Source: Pseudomonas gingeri (lineage in GTDB: Bacteria > Pseudomonadota > Gammaproteobacteria > Pseudomonadales > Pseudomonadaceae). From it: a DNA stretch of 64,000 nt. Each line of letters begins with the position of its first letter. Position 1 is the stretch's first letter. Both the position numbers and the translations under genes were made by a program. The stretch covers positions 186,001 through 250,000 of the forward strand of contig NZ_JACAPR010000012.1 in the NCBI RefSeq assembly GCF_013385635.1. The letters are read 5' to 3'. Below the pieces are notes generated by a model. That model was not told the origin of the DNA and ran no database searches. It saw only the letters and a program-made list of their open reading frames with translations. Shown one piece after another: positions 1 to 9,642 of this stretch.

Positions 1-240
1 GTGGATGTGCTGCTGCGTCCCGACGATATCGTCCACGCGCCCCACAGCCCGCTGAAAGCCAGGGTCATCGGCAAGACATTCCTCGGCGCCTCGACCCTCT
101 ATCGCCTGCAATTGCCGACCGGCAGCCAACTGGAGTCGATCTTCCCCAGCCATGCCGATCACCGGCCGGGAGACGATGTCGGAATTCGCGTCGCGGCCGA
201 ACACCTGGTGCTGTTCCAGGCGTCAAACCACGCCGCCTGA
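1..240 (+). CDS. ABC transporter ATP-binding protein, C-terminal fragment (TOBE-like)
   Basis: This gene enters from the left edge, so only its last 79 codons are visible. The tail reads like the regulatory TOBE-type C-terminus of PotA/FbpC-class ATPases: 'LLRPDDI' near the start, then a short beta-rich stretch with 'VIGKTFLGAS' and the ending 'HLVLF'. The Walker motifs would lie upstream of the window. Such ATPases energise importers of iron(III), polyamines or sulfate, and this fragment cannot tell which. The true start is not in the window, so the GTG at base 1 should not be read as the start codon. The family call rests on the short C-terminal pattern alone. Confidence 0.6.
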   Translation: MDVLLRPDDIVHAPHSPLKARVIGKTFLGASTLYRLQLPTGSQLESIFPSHADHRPGDDVGIRVAAEHLVLFQASNHAA

Positions 241-269
241 GTCGAAGCGGCGGCTCAGCTCCGGTTCTC

Positions 270-1052
270 TCAGGCCAGGCTCAGCCGCCCGCTCGCCACC
301 AGCGTCGCCCTGCCACCGATCTTCACCCGATCGCCTTCCAGTCGGCAGGACAACTCACCACCCCGCTGCGAGCACTGGTAAGCCGTCAAGTCGGTCTTGC
401 CCAGGCGCTGCGCCCAGTAGGGAATCAGCGCGCAATGGGTCGACCCGGTGACCGGATCCTCGTTGATGCCAATGGCGGGGGCAAAATAACGCGAGACAAA
501 ATCATGCTGCCGGCCCGGCGCGGTCACAATCACCCCCGGCCACGGCAGTTTCGCCACCGCTGCCCAATCGGGCGCGCATTCACGTACAGCCTGTTCCGAG
601 GCCAGGACCACGAACAACTCGTTGGCCCCGAGGACATCGACCACGGTCGTGCCCAGTGCACGCTCGACCTCAAGGGTCACGCCGATCGCGCTGGGCGCTC
701 GTACCGGGAAATCCAGCCATAGCAAGTCGCCCTCGCGGCTGACACTCAGTGGACCGGACTTGCAGACGAAATTGATGGTTTCAGCCGTTTCGCCATAGAC
801 CTCGAACAGGACAAAGGCGCTGGCCAGTGTCGCGTGGCCGCAGAGCGGGACTTCAGTAGTGGGCGTAAACCAGCGAATGCGCCACCCCGATGCCTCGCGG
901 ACCACAAACGCGGTTTCCGCCAGATTGTGCTCGGCGGCAATCTGCTGCATCAGTTCGTCGGCCAACCAGGCGTCGAGCCGGTAGACCATGGCCGGATTAC
1001 CGCCGAAGGGGCGCTCACTGAAAGCGTCGACCTGGTGAAATTCAAGCTGCAT
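270..1052 (-). CDS. PhzF family isomerase/epimerase-like protein
   Basis: This 260-residue protein has the length and motif order of the PhzF fold (two diaminopimelate-epimerase-like halves). Visible motifs are 'FGGNPA' near residue 16, 'NLAETAFV' near residue 44 (holding the glutamate that acts as acid/base in PhzF), 'CGHATLASA' near residue 72, and 'EDPVTGSTHC' in the C-terminal half. The family catalyses proton-shift isomerisations on small carboxylates. Most members outside phenazine clusters have unknown substrates, and no phz genes lie nearby, so phenazine synthesis is not implied. The gene is on the minus strand, 100 bp downstream of ybaK and convergent with the ABC gene to its left. 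Confidence 0.85.
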   Translation of the reverse strand: MQLEFHQVDAFSERPFGGNPAMVYRLDAWLADELMQQIAAEHNLAETAFVVREASGWRIRWFTPTTEVPLCGHATLASAFVLFEVYGETAETINFVCKSGPLSVSREGDLLWLDFPVRAPSAIGVTLEVERALGTTVVDVLGANELFVVLASEQAVRECAPDWAAVAKLPWPGVIVTAPGRQHDFVSRYFAPAIGINEDPVTGSTHCALIPYWAQRLGKTDLTAYQCSQRGGELSCRLEGDRVKIGGRATLVASGRLSLA

Positions 1053-1154
1053 GACGTCCTCTCCTTGTCTTTAGTTCACAAGCATGACGACGACGTCGCT
1101 CGACGCCTAGTGACAGAGACGTCCGATTTCCACCATACAGCCGCAGCCCGCCAA

Positions 1155-1625
1155 TCAGGCACGACCGATATCGGCGAACTTCGCCTGGGTATGCTCGGCC
1201 AGCACTGCCGGCGCCAACTCCACCTCCAGGCCGCGACGCCCGGCGCTGACAAAAATGCTCGCGAAAGACTGCGCACTCTGGTCGATAAAGGTCCGCAGGC
1301 GCTTCTTCTGCCCCAGCGGGCTGATACCGCCCAGCAGATAGCCGGTGGCTCGCTGGGCCGCGGCAGGGTCGGCCATTTCGACTTTCTTGACCCCTGCCGC
1401 CTGGGCCAGGGCCTTCAGATCCAGACTTCCGACGACCGGTACCACCGCCACCAGCAATTCGGCTTTTTCGCTGCTGGCCAGCAAGGTCTTGAACACCTGG
1501 GCCGGCGCGAGCCCGAGTTTTTCCGCGGCCTCCAGGCCATAGGAAGCGGCTTTCGGATCATGTTCGTAACTGTGCACACGATGTTCGGCACGAACTTTTT
1601 TCAGCAGGTCCAAGGCAGGCGTCAT
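1155..1625 (-). CDS. ybaK: Cys-tRNA(Pro)/Cys-tRNA(Cys) deacylase YbaK
   Basis: The 156-residue protein matches YbaK/EbsC in size and sequence. These are stand-alone editing proteins that hydrolyse Cys-tRNA(Pro) made in error by prolyl-tRNA synthetase. Visible hallmarks are 'VFKTLLA' near residue 43 (with the conserved lysine that positions the aminoacyl ester), '[13 protein letters not shown]' in the middle, and '[14 protein letters not shown]' near residue 97. The start codon follows a GGGAACG stretch a few bases upstream on the minus strand. It is a single housekeeping gene; the neighbouring phzF-like gene may be read in the same direction. Confidence 0.9.
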   Translation of the reverse strand: MTPALDLLKKVRAEHRVHSYEHDPKAASYGLEAAEKLGLAPAQVFKTLLASSEKAELLVAVVPVVGSLDLKALAQAAGVKKVEMADPAAAQRATGYLLGGISPLGQKKRLRTFIDQSAQSFASIFVSAGRRGLEVELAPAVLAEHTQAKFADIGRA

Positions 1626-1826
1626 GATCGTTCCCGACAGATAGGAAGGTAAGCCCGGATTTTAGGCCATCGCTGGGCAAAAGGCTCTATTACACACTCG
1701 CAAGCCTCTATCTCAGGGGACTGGACACGCCGAAAGCAACGTATCCATCACCAGGGCCCGACAGACAAAACCACCTCATTCACACGATCAATAGTCAGAA
1801 TGTGGACGATAGTTCACTTTCGACCT

Positions 1827-1866
1827 TTGACAGCAGTGTTTCTTGTCTATATTTTTTCGAATCTGA
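1827..1866 (+). promoter_or_regulatory. Candidate glpF promoter and GlpR-like operator
   Basis: TTGACA (1827-1832) and TATTTT (1850-1855) are separated by 17 bp, a plausible sigma-70 core. The following TTTTTTCGAATCTGAA (about 1852-1866) resembles the TTTTCGAA palindrome upstream of glpD (5711-5722), which suggests a shared GlpR operator overlapping the start region. It is the best candidate in the 371-bp gap between ybaK and glpF, which holds no convincing gene. The assignment is inferred from pattern only. Confidence 0.45.
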
Positions 1867-1996
1867 AGATCATAGTCCTACACCAACAGTACTCAGCGGC
1901 AAACCGCTTTCAGGGATGGGGATCCCCGCAAGTCGACGAAAGACCACGCCAACCATCGGGATTGGCGTCAGACAACAACAAAAATCGAGGTATCCA

Positions 1997-2845
1997 ATGA
2001 CCACTGCTTTGAAACAACCGTCGCTGTCGGGACAATGCATTGCCGAGTTTCTCGGTACCGCATTATTGATTTTCTTCGGCACAGGTTGTGTTGCCGCGCT
2101 CAAGGTCGCGGGTGCCAGCTTTGGTCTGTGGGAAATCAGCATCATCTGGGGGATCGGCGTAAGCATGGCGATCTACCTGACCGCTGGCGTTTCCGGCGCT
2201 CACCTCAATCCGGCCGTCAGCATTGCGCTGTGCCTGTTCGCCGACTTCGAAAAACGCAAACTGCCGTTCTATATCCTCGCCCAGGTCGCCGGTGCCTTCT
2301 GTGCCGCCGCGTTGGTTTACACGCTTTACAGCAATCTTTTCTTCGATTTCGAACAGACTCACCACATGATCCGTGGTTCGCAGGCCAGCCTGGAACTGGC
2401 GTCGGTGTTCTCCACCTACCCTCATCCGGCCCTGACCACCGCCCAGGCCTTCCTGGTGGAAGTGGTGATCACTGCCATCCTGATGGGCGTGATCATGTCC
2501 CTGACCGACGACAACAACGGCTTGCCCAACGGTCCGCTGGCGCCGCTGTTGATCGGCCTGCTGATTGCAGTGATCGGCAGTGCGATGGGCCCGCTGACCG
2601 GCTTTGCGATGAACCCGGCACGGGATTTCGGTCCGAAGCTGATGACCTTCTTCGCCGGCTGGGGTGAAATAGCCTTTACCGGCGGGCGCGATATCCCGTA
2701 TTTCCTGATTCCGATCTTTGCACCGATTGTCGGTGCCTGCCTTGGCGCTGTGCTGTATCGCGGGATGATTGCCCGCCACCTGCCCAGTGCCGCCGTTGTA
2801 GAGGATGAACCGACGACCGCGGCCAACAAGGTCCAGGCTTCCTGA
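1997..2845 (+). CDS. glpF: Glycerol uptake facilitator (aquaglyceroporin)
   Basis: This 282-residue MIP-family channel brings glycerol across the inner membrane by facilitated diffusion. Both pore-lining NPA motifs are present: 'LNPAVS' at residues 71-73 and 'MNPARDFGP' near residue 206. The Asp after the second NPA-R is typical of glycerol-conducting members. Six hydrophobic segments fit the fold. An open frame extends further upstream, but the ATG at 1997 follows a GAGG ribosome site and gives the canonical N-terminus, so I use it. glpK follows 93 bp downstream, so uptake is coupled to trapping by phosphorylation. Expression is probably repressed by GlpR (4696-5451). Confidence 0.95.
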   Translation: MTTALKQPSLSGQCIAEFLGTALLIFFGTGCVAALKVAGASFGLWEISIIWGIGVSMAIYLTAGVSGAHLNPAVSIALCLFADFEKRKLPFYILAQVAGAFCAAALVYTLYSNLFFDFEQTHHMIRGSQASLELASVFSTYPHPALTTAQAFLVEVVITAILMGVIMSLTDDNNGLPNGPLAPLLIGLLIAVIGSAMGPLTGFAMNPARDFGPKLMTFFAGWGEIAFTGGRDIPYFLIPIFAPIVGACLGAVLYRGMIARHLPSAAVVEDEPTTAANKVQAS

Positions 2846-4444
<1,599 letters not shown>

Positions 4445-4460
4445 TCCGGACACCCCTCTG

Positions 4461-4542
4461 GTAGGAGCCGGCTTGCCGGCGATGGCGTCGGGAGAGGCGC
4501 AGCAAGGCTCAAGGGCCTCATCGCCGGCAAGCCGGCTCCTAC
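4461..4542. repeat. REP-type inverted pair (GCCGGC core)
   Basis: GTAGGAGCCGGCTTGCCGGCGATG at the left is answered by its inverted complement at the right (CATCGCCGGCAAGCCGGCTCCTAC), about 35 bp apart. It lies between glpK and glpR. Each half is itself a small palindrome, the standard Pseudomonas REP layout. Confidence 0.85.
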
Positions 4543-4695
4543 AGGGGAATCCGCTTTCGGGACTTAACCGACAAACATTGCCCGATTTACGACGCAACCA
4601 CCGTCCATCCACGATTCATTGGCCCTGCAAGTGGCAGACCGGTCCTTCCTGCGGCATGATGGAAGAATTTGTACGGCAGCCCAAAAGGACGCCCC

Positions 4696-5451
4696 ATGAA
4701 TCTGCCTCCCCGCCAGCAGCAAATCCTCGAACTGGTCCGCGAACGCGGCTATGTCAGCATCGAGGAAATGGCCCAGTTATTTGTCGTGACCCCGCAAACC
4801 ATCCGCCGCGATATCAACCAGTTGGCGGACTCCAACCTGCTGCGCCGTTACCACGGTGGTGCCGCCTACGACTCCAGCGTGGAGAACACCGCCTACGCCA
4901 TGCGCGCCGACCAGATGCGCGATGAAAAACAGCGTATCGCCGAAGCCATCGCCGCGCAGATCCCCGATCACGCCTCGCTGTTCATCAATATCGGCACCAC
5001 CACCGAATCCATTGCCCGCGCCCTGCTCAACCACAACCAGTTGAAGATCATCACCAACAACCTGCATGTGGCGTCGATCCTCAGTGCCAAGGACGACTTC
5101 GAAGTGCAACTGGCCGGTGGCAACGTCCGTCGCGACGGCGGCGTGGTGGGCCAGGCCAGCGTCGACTTCATCAACCAGTTCAAGGTCGACTTCGCCCTCG
5201 TCGGCATCAGCGGCATCGACGAAGACGGCAGCCTGCTGGATTTCGATTATCAGGAAGTGCGGGTTTCCCAGGCGATCATCGCCAATGCCCGCCAGGTCAT
5301 CCTGGCGGCCGATTCCAGCAAATTCGGCCGCAATGCCATGGTGCGCCTGGGGCCGATCACCCTGATCGACTGCCTGGTGACCGACCAGGCCCCGGTCCCG
5401 GCCCTGGCGCAACTGCTCAACCAGCACAAGATCCGCCTGGAAGTGGTCTGA
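4696..5451 (+). CDS. glpR: Glycerol-3-phosphate regulon repressor (DeoR family)
   Basis: The 251-residue protein has a DeoR-type helix-turn-helix at about residues 20-45 ('[19 protein letters not shown]'). A DeoR sensor domain of the phosphosugar-isomerase fold follows ('[14 protein letters not shown]', '[15 protein letters not shown]'). GlpR represses the glp genes and is released by glycerol 3-phosphate. The ATG at 4696 gives the canonical '[11 protein letters not shown]' N-terminus; an upstream in-frame start would add nine residues. It lies between glpK and glpD. Candidate operators are at 1852-1866 and 5711-5736. Confidence 0.95.
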   Translation: MNLPPRQQQILELVRERGYVSIEEMAQLFVVTPQTIRRDINQLADSNLLRRYHGGAAYDSSVENTAYAMRADQMRDEKQRIAEAIAAQIPDHASLFINIGTTTESIARALLNHNQLKIITNNLHVASILSAKDDFEVQLAGGNVRRDGGVVGQASVDFINQFKVDFALVGISGIDEDGSLLDFDYQEVRVSQAIIANARQVILAADSSKFGRNAMVRLGPITLIDCLVTDQAPVPALAQLLNQHKIRLEVV

Positions 5452-5473
5452 GTTTCAATCGCTGATCGTTGAC

Positions 5474-5583
5474 GATCGTTCCTACGCTCCGCGTGGGAAC
5501 GCCTTACTGGACGCTCCGCGTCCGTCCTGCAAGTGACGCGGAGCGTCACGGGCTGCATGCCCACGCGGAGCGCAGGAACGATC
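5474..5583. repeat. GATCGTTCC...GGAACGATC long palindromic repeat, copy 1
   Basis: The ends are GATCGTTCCTACGCTCCGCG and the inverted CGCGGAGCGCAGGAACGATC, with an inner GACGCGGAGCGTC palindrome. Three further copies occur at 16506, 40474 and 55225. Here it lies between glpR and glpD. Confidence 0.75.
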
Positions 5584-5710
5584 ATGCCGCCATATCCCGT
5601 CCGGGCGCATCGTCGATCGCCCTACAATGTTCGATAATTTTCCTTTCGGCCCGTCTTGATCAATTTTTTCAATCAAGTCCGGGTGGTCGTGTGCGCGTTT
5701 ATCCGCTACT

Positions 5711-5737
5711 ATTTTCGAAAATGAACATAAATGTTCG
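5711..5737. promoter_or_regulatory. GlpR-like palindromes upstream of glpD
   Basis: ATTTTCGAAAAT (5711-5722) is a perfect 12-bp palindrome. It is followed at once by the inverted repeat GAACAT-AA-ATGTTC (5723-5736). The pair ends about 37 bp before the glpD start, where a repressor would block transcription. A similar TTTTTCGAA is upstream of glpF. GlpR is the obvious candidate ligand, but binding is inferred. The rest of the 322-bp glpR-glpD gap holds the palindromic repeat at 5474-5583 and a CTTGAT...ATCAAG inverted repeat near 5655-5676. Confidence 0.5.
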
Positions 5738-5773
5738 AATTCAAATATAGAATGACCAACGCGAGGCTCACCG

Positions 5774-7312
5774 ATGAACCCCAGCACCTTGCCTGCACCA
5801 CCCCTTGCCGAGATCTATGACATCGCCGTGATTGGCGGTGGTATCAATGGTGTCGGGATTGCCGCGGACGCAGCCGGTCGCGGTCTTTCGGTGTTCCTTT
5901 GCGAAAAGGACGACCTCGCCAGCCACACTTCGTCGGCCAGCAGCAAGCTGATCCACGGCGGCCTGCGCTACCTGGAGCACTATGAGTTCCGCCTGGTGCG
6001 TGAAGCGCTGGCCGAGCGCGAAGTGCTGCTCGCCAAGGCACCGCACATCGTCAAGCCGATGCGTTTTGTCCTGCCGCACCGCCCGCACCTGCGCCCGGCG
6101 TGGATGATCCGTGCCGGCCTGTTCCTTTATGACCACCTGGGCAAGCGCGAAAAACTCGCCGGTTCCCGCAGCCTGAAGTTCGGTGCCGACAGCCCGCTCA
6201 AGGCCGAGATCAGCAAAGGCTTCGAATATTCCGACTGCTGGGTCGACGATGCCCGCCTGGTCGTACTCAACGCCATGGCCGCCCGCGAGAAAGGTGCCCA
6301 TATCCATACCCGCACCCGTTGCGTCAGTGCTCGCCGCAGCAAGGGCCAGTGGCATCTGGAGATGGAACGCGCCGATGGCGCGCGCTTCTCGATCCAGGCC
6401 AAGGCACTGGTGAACGCGGCAGGACCGTGGGTCGCCAAATTCATCAAGGATGACCTGAAGCTGGACTCGCCCTACGGCATCCGTCTGATCCAGGGCAGCC
6501 ATCTGATCGTGCCGCGCCTGTACGAAGGCGAACATGCGCACATCCTGCAGAACGAAGACCAGCGCATCGTGTTCACCATTCCGTACCTGGAACGCTTCAC
6601 CCTGATCGGCACCACCGACCGTGAATACCAGGGCGACCCGGCCAAGGTCGCGATTACCGAAGTGGAAACCGACTACCTGCTCAAGGTGGTCAACGCCCAC
6701 TTCAAGAAGCAACTGGGCCTCGGCGATATCCTGCACAGTTACTCCGGCGTCCGGCCGCTGTGCAACGACGAATCCGACAACCCTTCGGCGGTGACCCGCG
6801 ACTATACTCTGGCCCTGTCGGCCAATACCGGGGAAGCGCCGTTGCTGTCGGTATTCGGCGGCAAGCTGACCACCTACCGCAAGCTGGCCGAGTCGGCGAT
6901 GGCCCAACTGCTGCCATTCTTCACCCAGATGCGCCCGAGCTGGACCGCCACCGCAACGCTGCCCGGCGGCGAGCAGATGACCACGCCGCAGGCCCTGGCC
7001 CAGGCGATCCGCAGCCGCTTCGACTGGGTACCGAGCGAAATCGCCCGCCGCTGGGCCACCAGCTACGGCAACCGCACCTGGCGCCTGCTGGACGGCGTGC
7101 AGAACCTGGGCGACCTCGGCGAGCACCTCGGTGGCGGCCTGTACACCCGCGAAGTGGATTACCTGTGCAGCGAGGAATGGGCCACCAGCGCCCAGGACAT
7201 TCTCTGGCGCCGCAGCAAGCTGGGCCTGTTCACAAGCCCGGCAGAACAGCAAAAACTGCAGGACTACCTCGAAAAGGTCGAACAGAACCGCAGCAAGATC
7301 GAAGCGGCCTGA
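5774..7312 (+). CDS. glpD: Aerobic glycerol-3-phosphate dehydrogenase
   Basis: This 512-residue FAD flavoprotein oxidises glycerol 3-phosphate to dihydroxyacetone phosphate at the inner face of the cytoplasmic membrane and passes electrons to ubiquinone. The dinucleotide-binding 'GGGINGVG' is at residues 21-28. 'SSKLIHGGLRYLEHYEF' and 'IGTTDREYQGDP' are hallmark GlpD/GlpA blocks, and 'GVRPLCNDE' lies in the substrate-binding region. It completes the glpFKRD set: facilitator, kinase, repressor, dehydrogenase. The palindromes just upstream suggest GlpR control. Confidence 0.97.
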   Translation: MNPSTLPAPPLAEIYDIAVIGGGINGVGIAADAAGRGLSVFLCEKDDLASHTSSASSKLIHGGLRYLEHYEFRLVREALAEREVLLAKAPHIVKPMRFVLPHRPHLRPAWMIRAGLFLYDHLGKREKLAGSRSLKFGADSPLKAEISKGFEYSDCWVDDARLVVLNAMAAREKGAHIHTRTRCVSARRSKGQWHLEMERADGARFSIQAKALVNAAGPWVAKFIKDDLKLDSPYGIRLIQGSHLIVPRLYEGEHAHILQNEDQRIVFTIPYLERFTLIGTTDREYQGDPAKVAITEVETDYLLKVVNAHFKKQLGLGDILHSYSGVRPLCNDESDNPSAVTRDYTLALSANTGEAPLLSVFGGKLTTYRKLAESAMAQLLPFFTQMRPSWTATATLPGGEQMTTPQALAQAIRSRFDWVPSEIARRWATSYGNRTWRLLDGVQNLGDLGEHLGGGLYTREVDYLCSEEWATSAQDILWRRSKLGLFTSPAEQQKLQDYLEKVEQNRSKIEAA

Positions 7313-7335
7313 TTTCAGGTCAATAGGACCGCCTT

Positions 7336-7419
7336 TGCAGGAGCCGGCTTGCCGGCGATGAGGCCCTCAAGCCTTGCAGCGTCTATCCGGACGCCATCGC
7401 CGGCAAGCCGGCTCCTGCA
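7336..7419. repeat. REP-type inverted pair (GCCGGC core)
   Basis: GCAGGAGCCGGCTTGCCGGC and its inverted partner GCCGGCAAGCCGGCTCCTGC flank a spacer of about 40 bp, after glpD. It occupies the first part of the 455-bp glpD-gltI gap. Confidence 0.85.
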
Positions 7420-7516
7420 CGTTTGCGTTTCACCGCAAAATATCGCCGCTACCACGGCCCGCTCCTGCAATCATCACAAGCGCTGAACATAAGCCAAGCC
7501 TATAGCCCATCCCCCA

Positions 7517-7562
7517 TTCGGCTTTCCGAACGCCATCACTGGCCAGTATTCGGCTTACCGGA
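7517..7562. promoter_or_regulatory. Tandem AauR-type enhancer sites
   Basis: TTCGGCTTTCCGAA (7517-7530) fits TTCGG-N4-CCGAA exactly. TTCGGCTTACCGGA (7549-7562) is a one-mismatch copy 32 bp downstream, about three helical turns. From memory, TTCGG-N4-CCGAA is the motif described for AauR in P. putida. The sites lie roughly 80-125 bp upstream of the sigma-54 promoter at 7640, a normal enhancer position. Confidence 0.7.
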
Positions 7563-7639
7563 CAGCCAGCCTCGCCCCGCCGCCCAAAAAAGAACTTAAA
7601 TTCCTTTTAAATCAATAGCTAAGGCTCTTACTCCTGGCC

Positions 7640-7655
7640 TGGCATGACTCATGCT
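7640..7655 (+). promoter_or_regulatory. Sigma-54 promoter of gltIJKL
   Basis: TGGCATGACTCATGCT has the invariant GG-N10-GC spacing (GG at 7641-7642, GC at 7653-7654). Transcription would start near 7666, about 100 nt before gltI. Together with the AauR-type sites upstream, it fits activation by AauR and RpoN. Confidence 0.7.
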
Positions 7656-7767
7656 CTACACTTCTGAGCGAATGTTCTGCCCGCCCTTGAGCCGGCCGAA
7701 CCGTTCGAGGTATCCGCGAGTCGGTTGAACGGCTCCATAAAAAAAACAATCTCGAGGAAATTATCTG

Positions 7768-8694
7768 ATGCGCATCGTTCCCCATATCCTGGGCGCAGCA
7801 ATCGCTGCCGCTCTGATCAGCACTCCAGTTTTCGCCGCCGAACTGACCGGCACCCTGAAGAAGATCAATGAGTCCGGCACCATCACCCTCGGGCATCGCG
7901 ACAGCTCCATTCCGTTTTCCTACATCGCGGATGCTTCCGGCAAGCCAGTGGGCTACTCCCACGATATTCAACTGGCCATCGTTGAAGCGCTGAAAAAAGA
8001 CCTGAACAAACCCAACCTGCAGGCCAAGTACAACCTGGTCACCTCGCAGACCCGTATTCCGCTGGTCCAGAACGGCACCGTCGACATCGAGTGCGGTTCC
8101 ACCACCAACAACGCCGAACGCGCCCAGCAAGTTGACTTCACCATCAACATGTTCGAAATCGGCACCCGCCTGCTGGTCAAGAAAGACAAGGATGGCAACC
8201 CATCCTATAAAGACTTTGCCGACCTTAAGGGCAAGAACGTCGTGACCACCGCCGGGACCACGTCCGAGCGCATCATCAAGGCGATGAACGCCGACAAGCA
8301 GATGGGCATGAACGTCATCTCCGCCAAGGACCACGGCGAATCCTTCCAGATGCTGGAAAGCGGCCGTGCCGTGGCGTTCATGATGGACGACGCCCTGCTG
8401 GCCGGTGAAGAAGCCAAGGCCAAGAAACCGGATGATTGGGTGATCACCGGTACTCCACAGTCCTTCGAAGCCTATGCCTGCATGGTTCGCAAAGACGACC
8501 CGGCCTTCAAAAAAGCCGTGGATGACGCCATCGTTGCGCTCTACAAATCCGGCGAGATCAACAAGATCTACAGCAAATGGTTCGAAAGCCCGATTCCACC
8601 GAAAGGCCTGAACCTGAACTTCCCGATGAGCGACAAGGTCAAGGAACTGATCTCCAATCCGAGCGACAAGCCGGCGCCTGAAGTAAAAATCTGA
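7768..8694 (+). CDS. gltI: Glutamate/aspartate ABC transporter, periplasmic binding protein
   Basis: This 308-residue family 3 solute-binding protein captures acidic amino acids (and amides deamidated to them) in the periplasm. A clear signal peptide ends near residue 23-24 ('STPVFA-AELTG'). 'GTITLGHRDSSIPFSY' and 'GYSHDIQLAIVEAL' are typical of GltI/AatJ, and 'IECGSTTNNAERAQ' lies at the ligand site. It is the first gene of gltIJKL and is preceded by a sigma-54 promoter and AauR-type sites. A strong hairpin separates it from the permease genes, probably so that the binding protein is made in excess. The Pseudomonas name is aatJ. Confidence 0.95.
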   Translation: MRIVPHILGAAIAAALISTPVFAAELTGTLKKINESGTITLGHRDSSIPFSYIADASGKPVGYSHDIQLAIVEALKKDLNKPNLQAKYNLVTSQTRIPLVQNGTVDIECGSTTNNAERAQQVDFTINMFEIGTRLLVKKDKDGNPSYKDFADLKGKNVVTTAGTTSERIIKAMNADKQMGMNVISAKDHGESFQMLESGRAVAFMMDDALLAGEEAKAKKPDDWVITGTPQSFEAYACMVRKDDPAFKKAVDDAIVALYKSGEINKIYSKWFESPIPPKGLNLNFPMSDKVKELISNPSDKPAPEVKI

Positions 8695-8711
8695 GTCGCG
8701 ACTAACCTTGT

Positions 8712-8739
8712 CTCCAGGACTGCCGAGGCAGTCCTGGAG
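8712..8739 (+). terminator. Strong hairpin between gltI and gltJ
   Basis: CTCCAGGACTGCC (8712-8724) and its perfect complement GGCAGTCCTGGAG (8727-8739) form a 13-bp stem followed by GTTTGTT. The U-tract is weak. It may be a partial terminator or an mRNA-stabilising hairpin that favours gltI expression over the downstream genes. Confidence 0.65.
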
Positions 8740-8895
8740 GTTTGTTGACCACCTGCTGTACTGGCTTCTTATTGATTGCATGGAACAACACTCGGACCGC
8801 GAGCGGTGCGCGTGTGCCTGACAAACGCAGTCAGGCGGGGCGGAGTCCCGGGAAGCACGTGCTTGTACATCGATCGAATCCGAGGGGAGACCCTA

Positions 8896-9642
8896 ATGAA
8901 TTACAACTGGGACTGGGGCGTGTTCTTCAAGTCCACCGGCGTGGGCAGCGAGACCTATCTCGACTGGTACATCGCCGGCCTGGGCTGGACCATCGCCATC
9001 GCTGTCGTGGCATGGATTATCGCCTTGTTGCTTGGCTCCATTCTGGGCGTCATGCGCACTGTGCCAAACCGCATCGTATCGGGCATCGCGACCTGCTACG
9101 TGGAGCTGTTCCGTAACGTGCCGCTGCTGGTCCAGCTGTTCATCTGGTACTTCCTGGTGCCCGACCTGCTGCCGCAGAACCTGCAGGACTGGTACAAGCA
9201 GGACCTGAACCCGACCACCTCGGCCTACCTCAGTGTCGTCATCTGTCTCGGCCTGTTCACCGCCGCGCGGGTTTGCGAACAGGTACGTACCGGGATCCAG
9301 GCGCTGCCACGCGGCCAGGAAGCGGCCGCCCGTGCCATGGGCTTCAAGCTGCCACAGATCTACTGGAACGTGCTGCTGCCCCAGGCCTATCGCATCATCA
9401 TTCCACCGCTCACCTCGGAATTCCTCAACATCTTCAAGAACTCGTCCGTGGCCTCGCTGATCGGCCTGATGGAACTGCTGGCGCAGACCAAGCAGACCGC
9501 CGAATTCTCCGCCAACCTGTTCGAAGCCTTCACCCTGGCGACGCTGATCTACTTCACCCTGAACATGAGCCTGATGCTGCTCATGCGCGTGGTCGAGAAG
9601 AAAGTCTCGGTGCCCGGCCTGATCTCCGTGGGGGGTAAATAA
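8896..9642 (+). CDS. gltJ: Glutamate/aspartate ABC transporter permease
   Basis: This 248-residue inner-membrane permease of the polar-amino-acid HisM type pairs with GltK. The EAA-loop signature that docks on the ATPase is visible as 'GIQALPRGQEAAARAMG' near residue 136, with several hydrophobic segments around it. The ATG at 8896 follows GGGGAGA and gives the usual 'MNYNWDWGVFF' start; an upstream in-frame ATG at 8776 lacks family similarity. The stop overlaps the gltK start by one base, which implies translational coupling. Confidence 0.93.
   Translation: MNYNWDWGVFFKSTGVGSETYLDWYIAGLGWTIAIAVVAWIIALLLGSILGVMRTVPNRIVSGIATCYVELFRNVPLLVQLFIWYFLVPDLLPQNLQDWYKQDLNPTTSAYLSVVICLGLFTAARVCEQVRTGIQALPRGQEAAARAMGFKLPQIYWNVLLPQAYRIIIPPLTSEFLNIFKNSSVASLIGLMELLAQTKQTAEFSANLFEAFTLATLIYFTLNMSLMLLMRVVEKKVSVPGLISVGGK

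Noticed and set aside
270-1052. PhzF-like gene as a sign of a phenazine cluster
   Set aside because: No other phz genes are present, and PhzF-fold proteins are widespread with unrelated roles.
1802-1996. Upstream extension of GlpF
   Set aside because: The extra 65 residues have no similarity to aquaglyceroporins and cover the likely promoter. The ATG at 1997 has a ribosome site.
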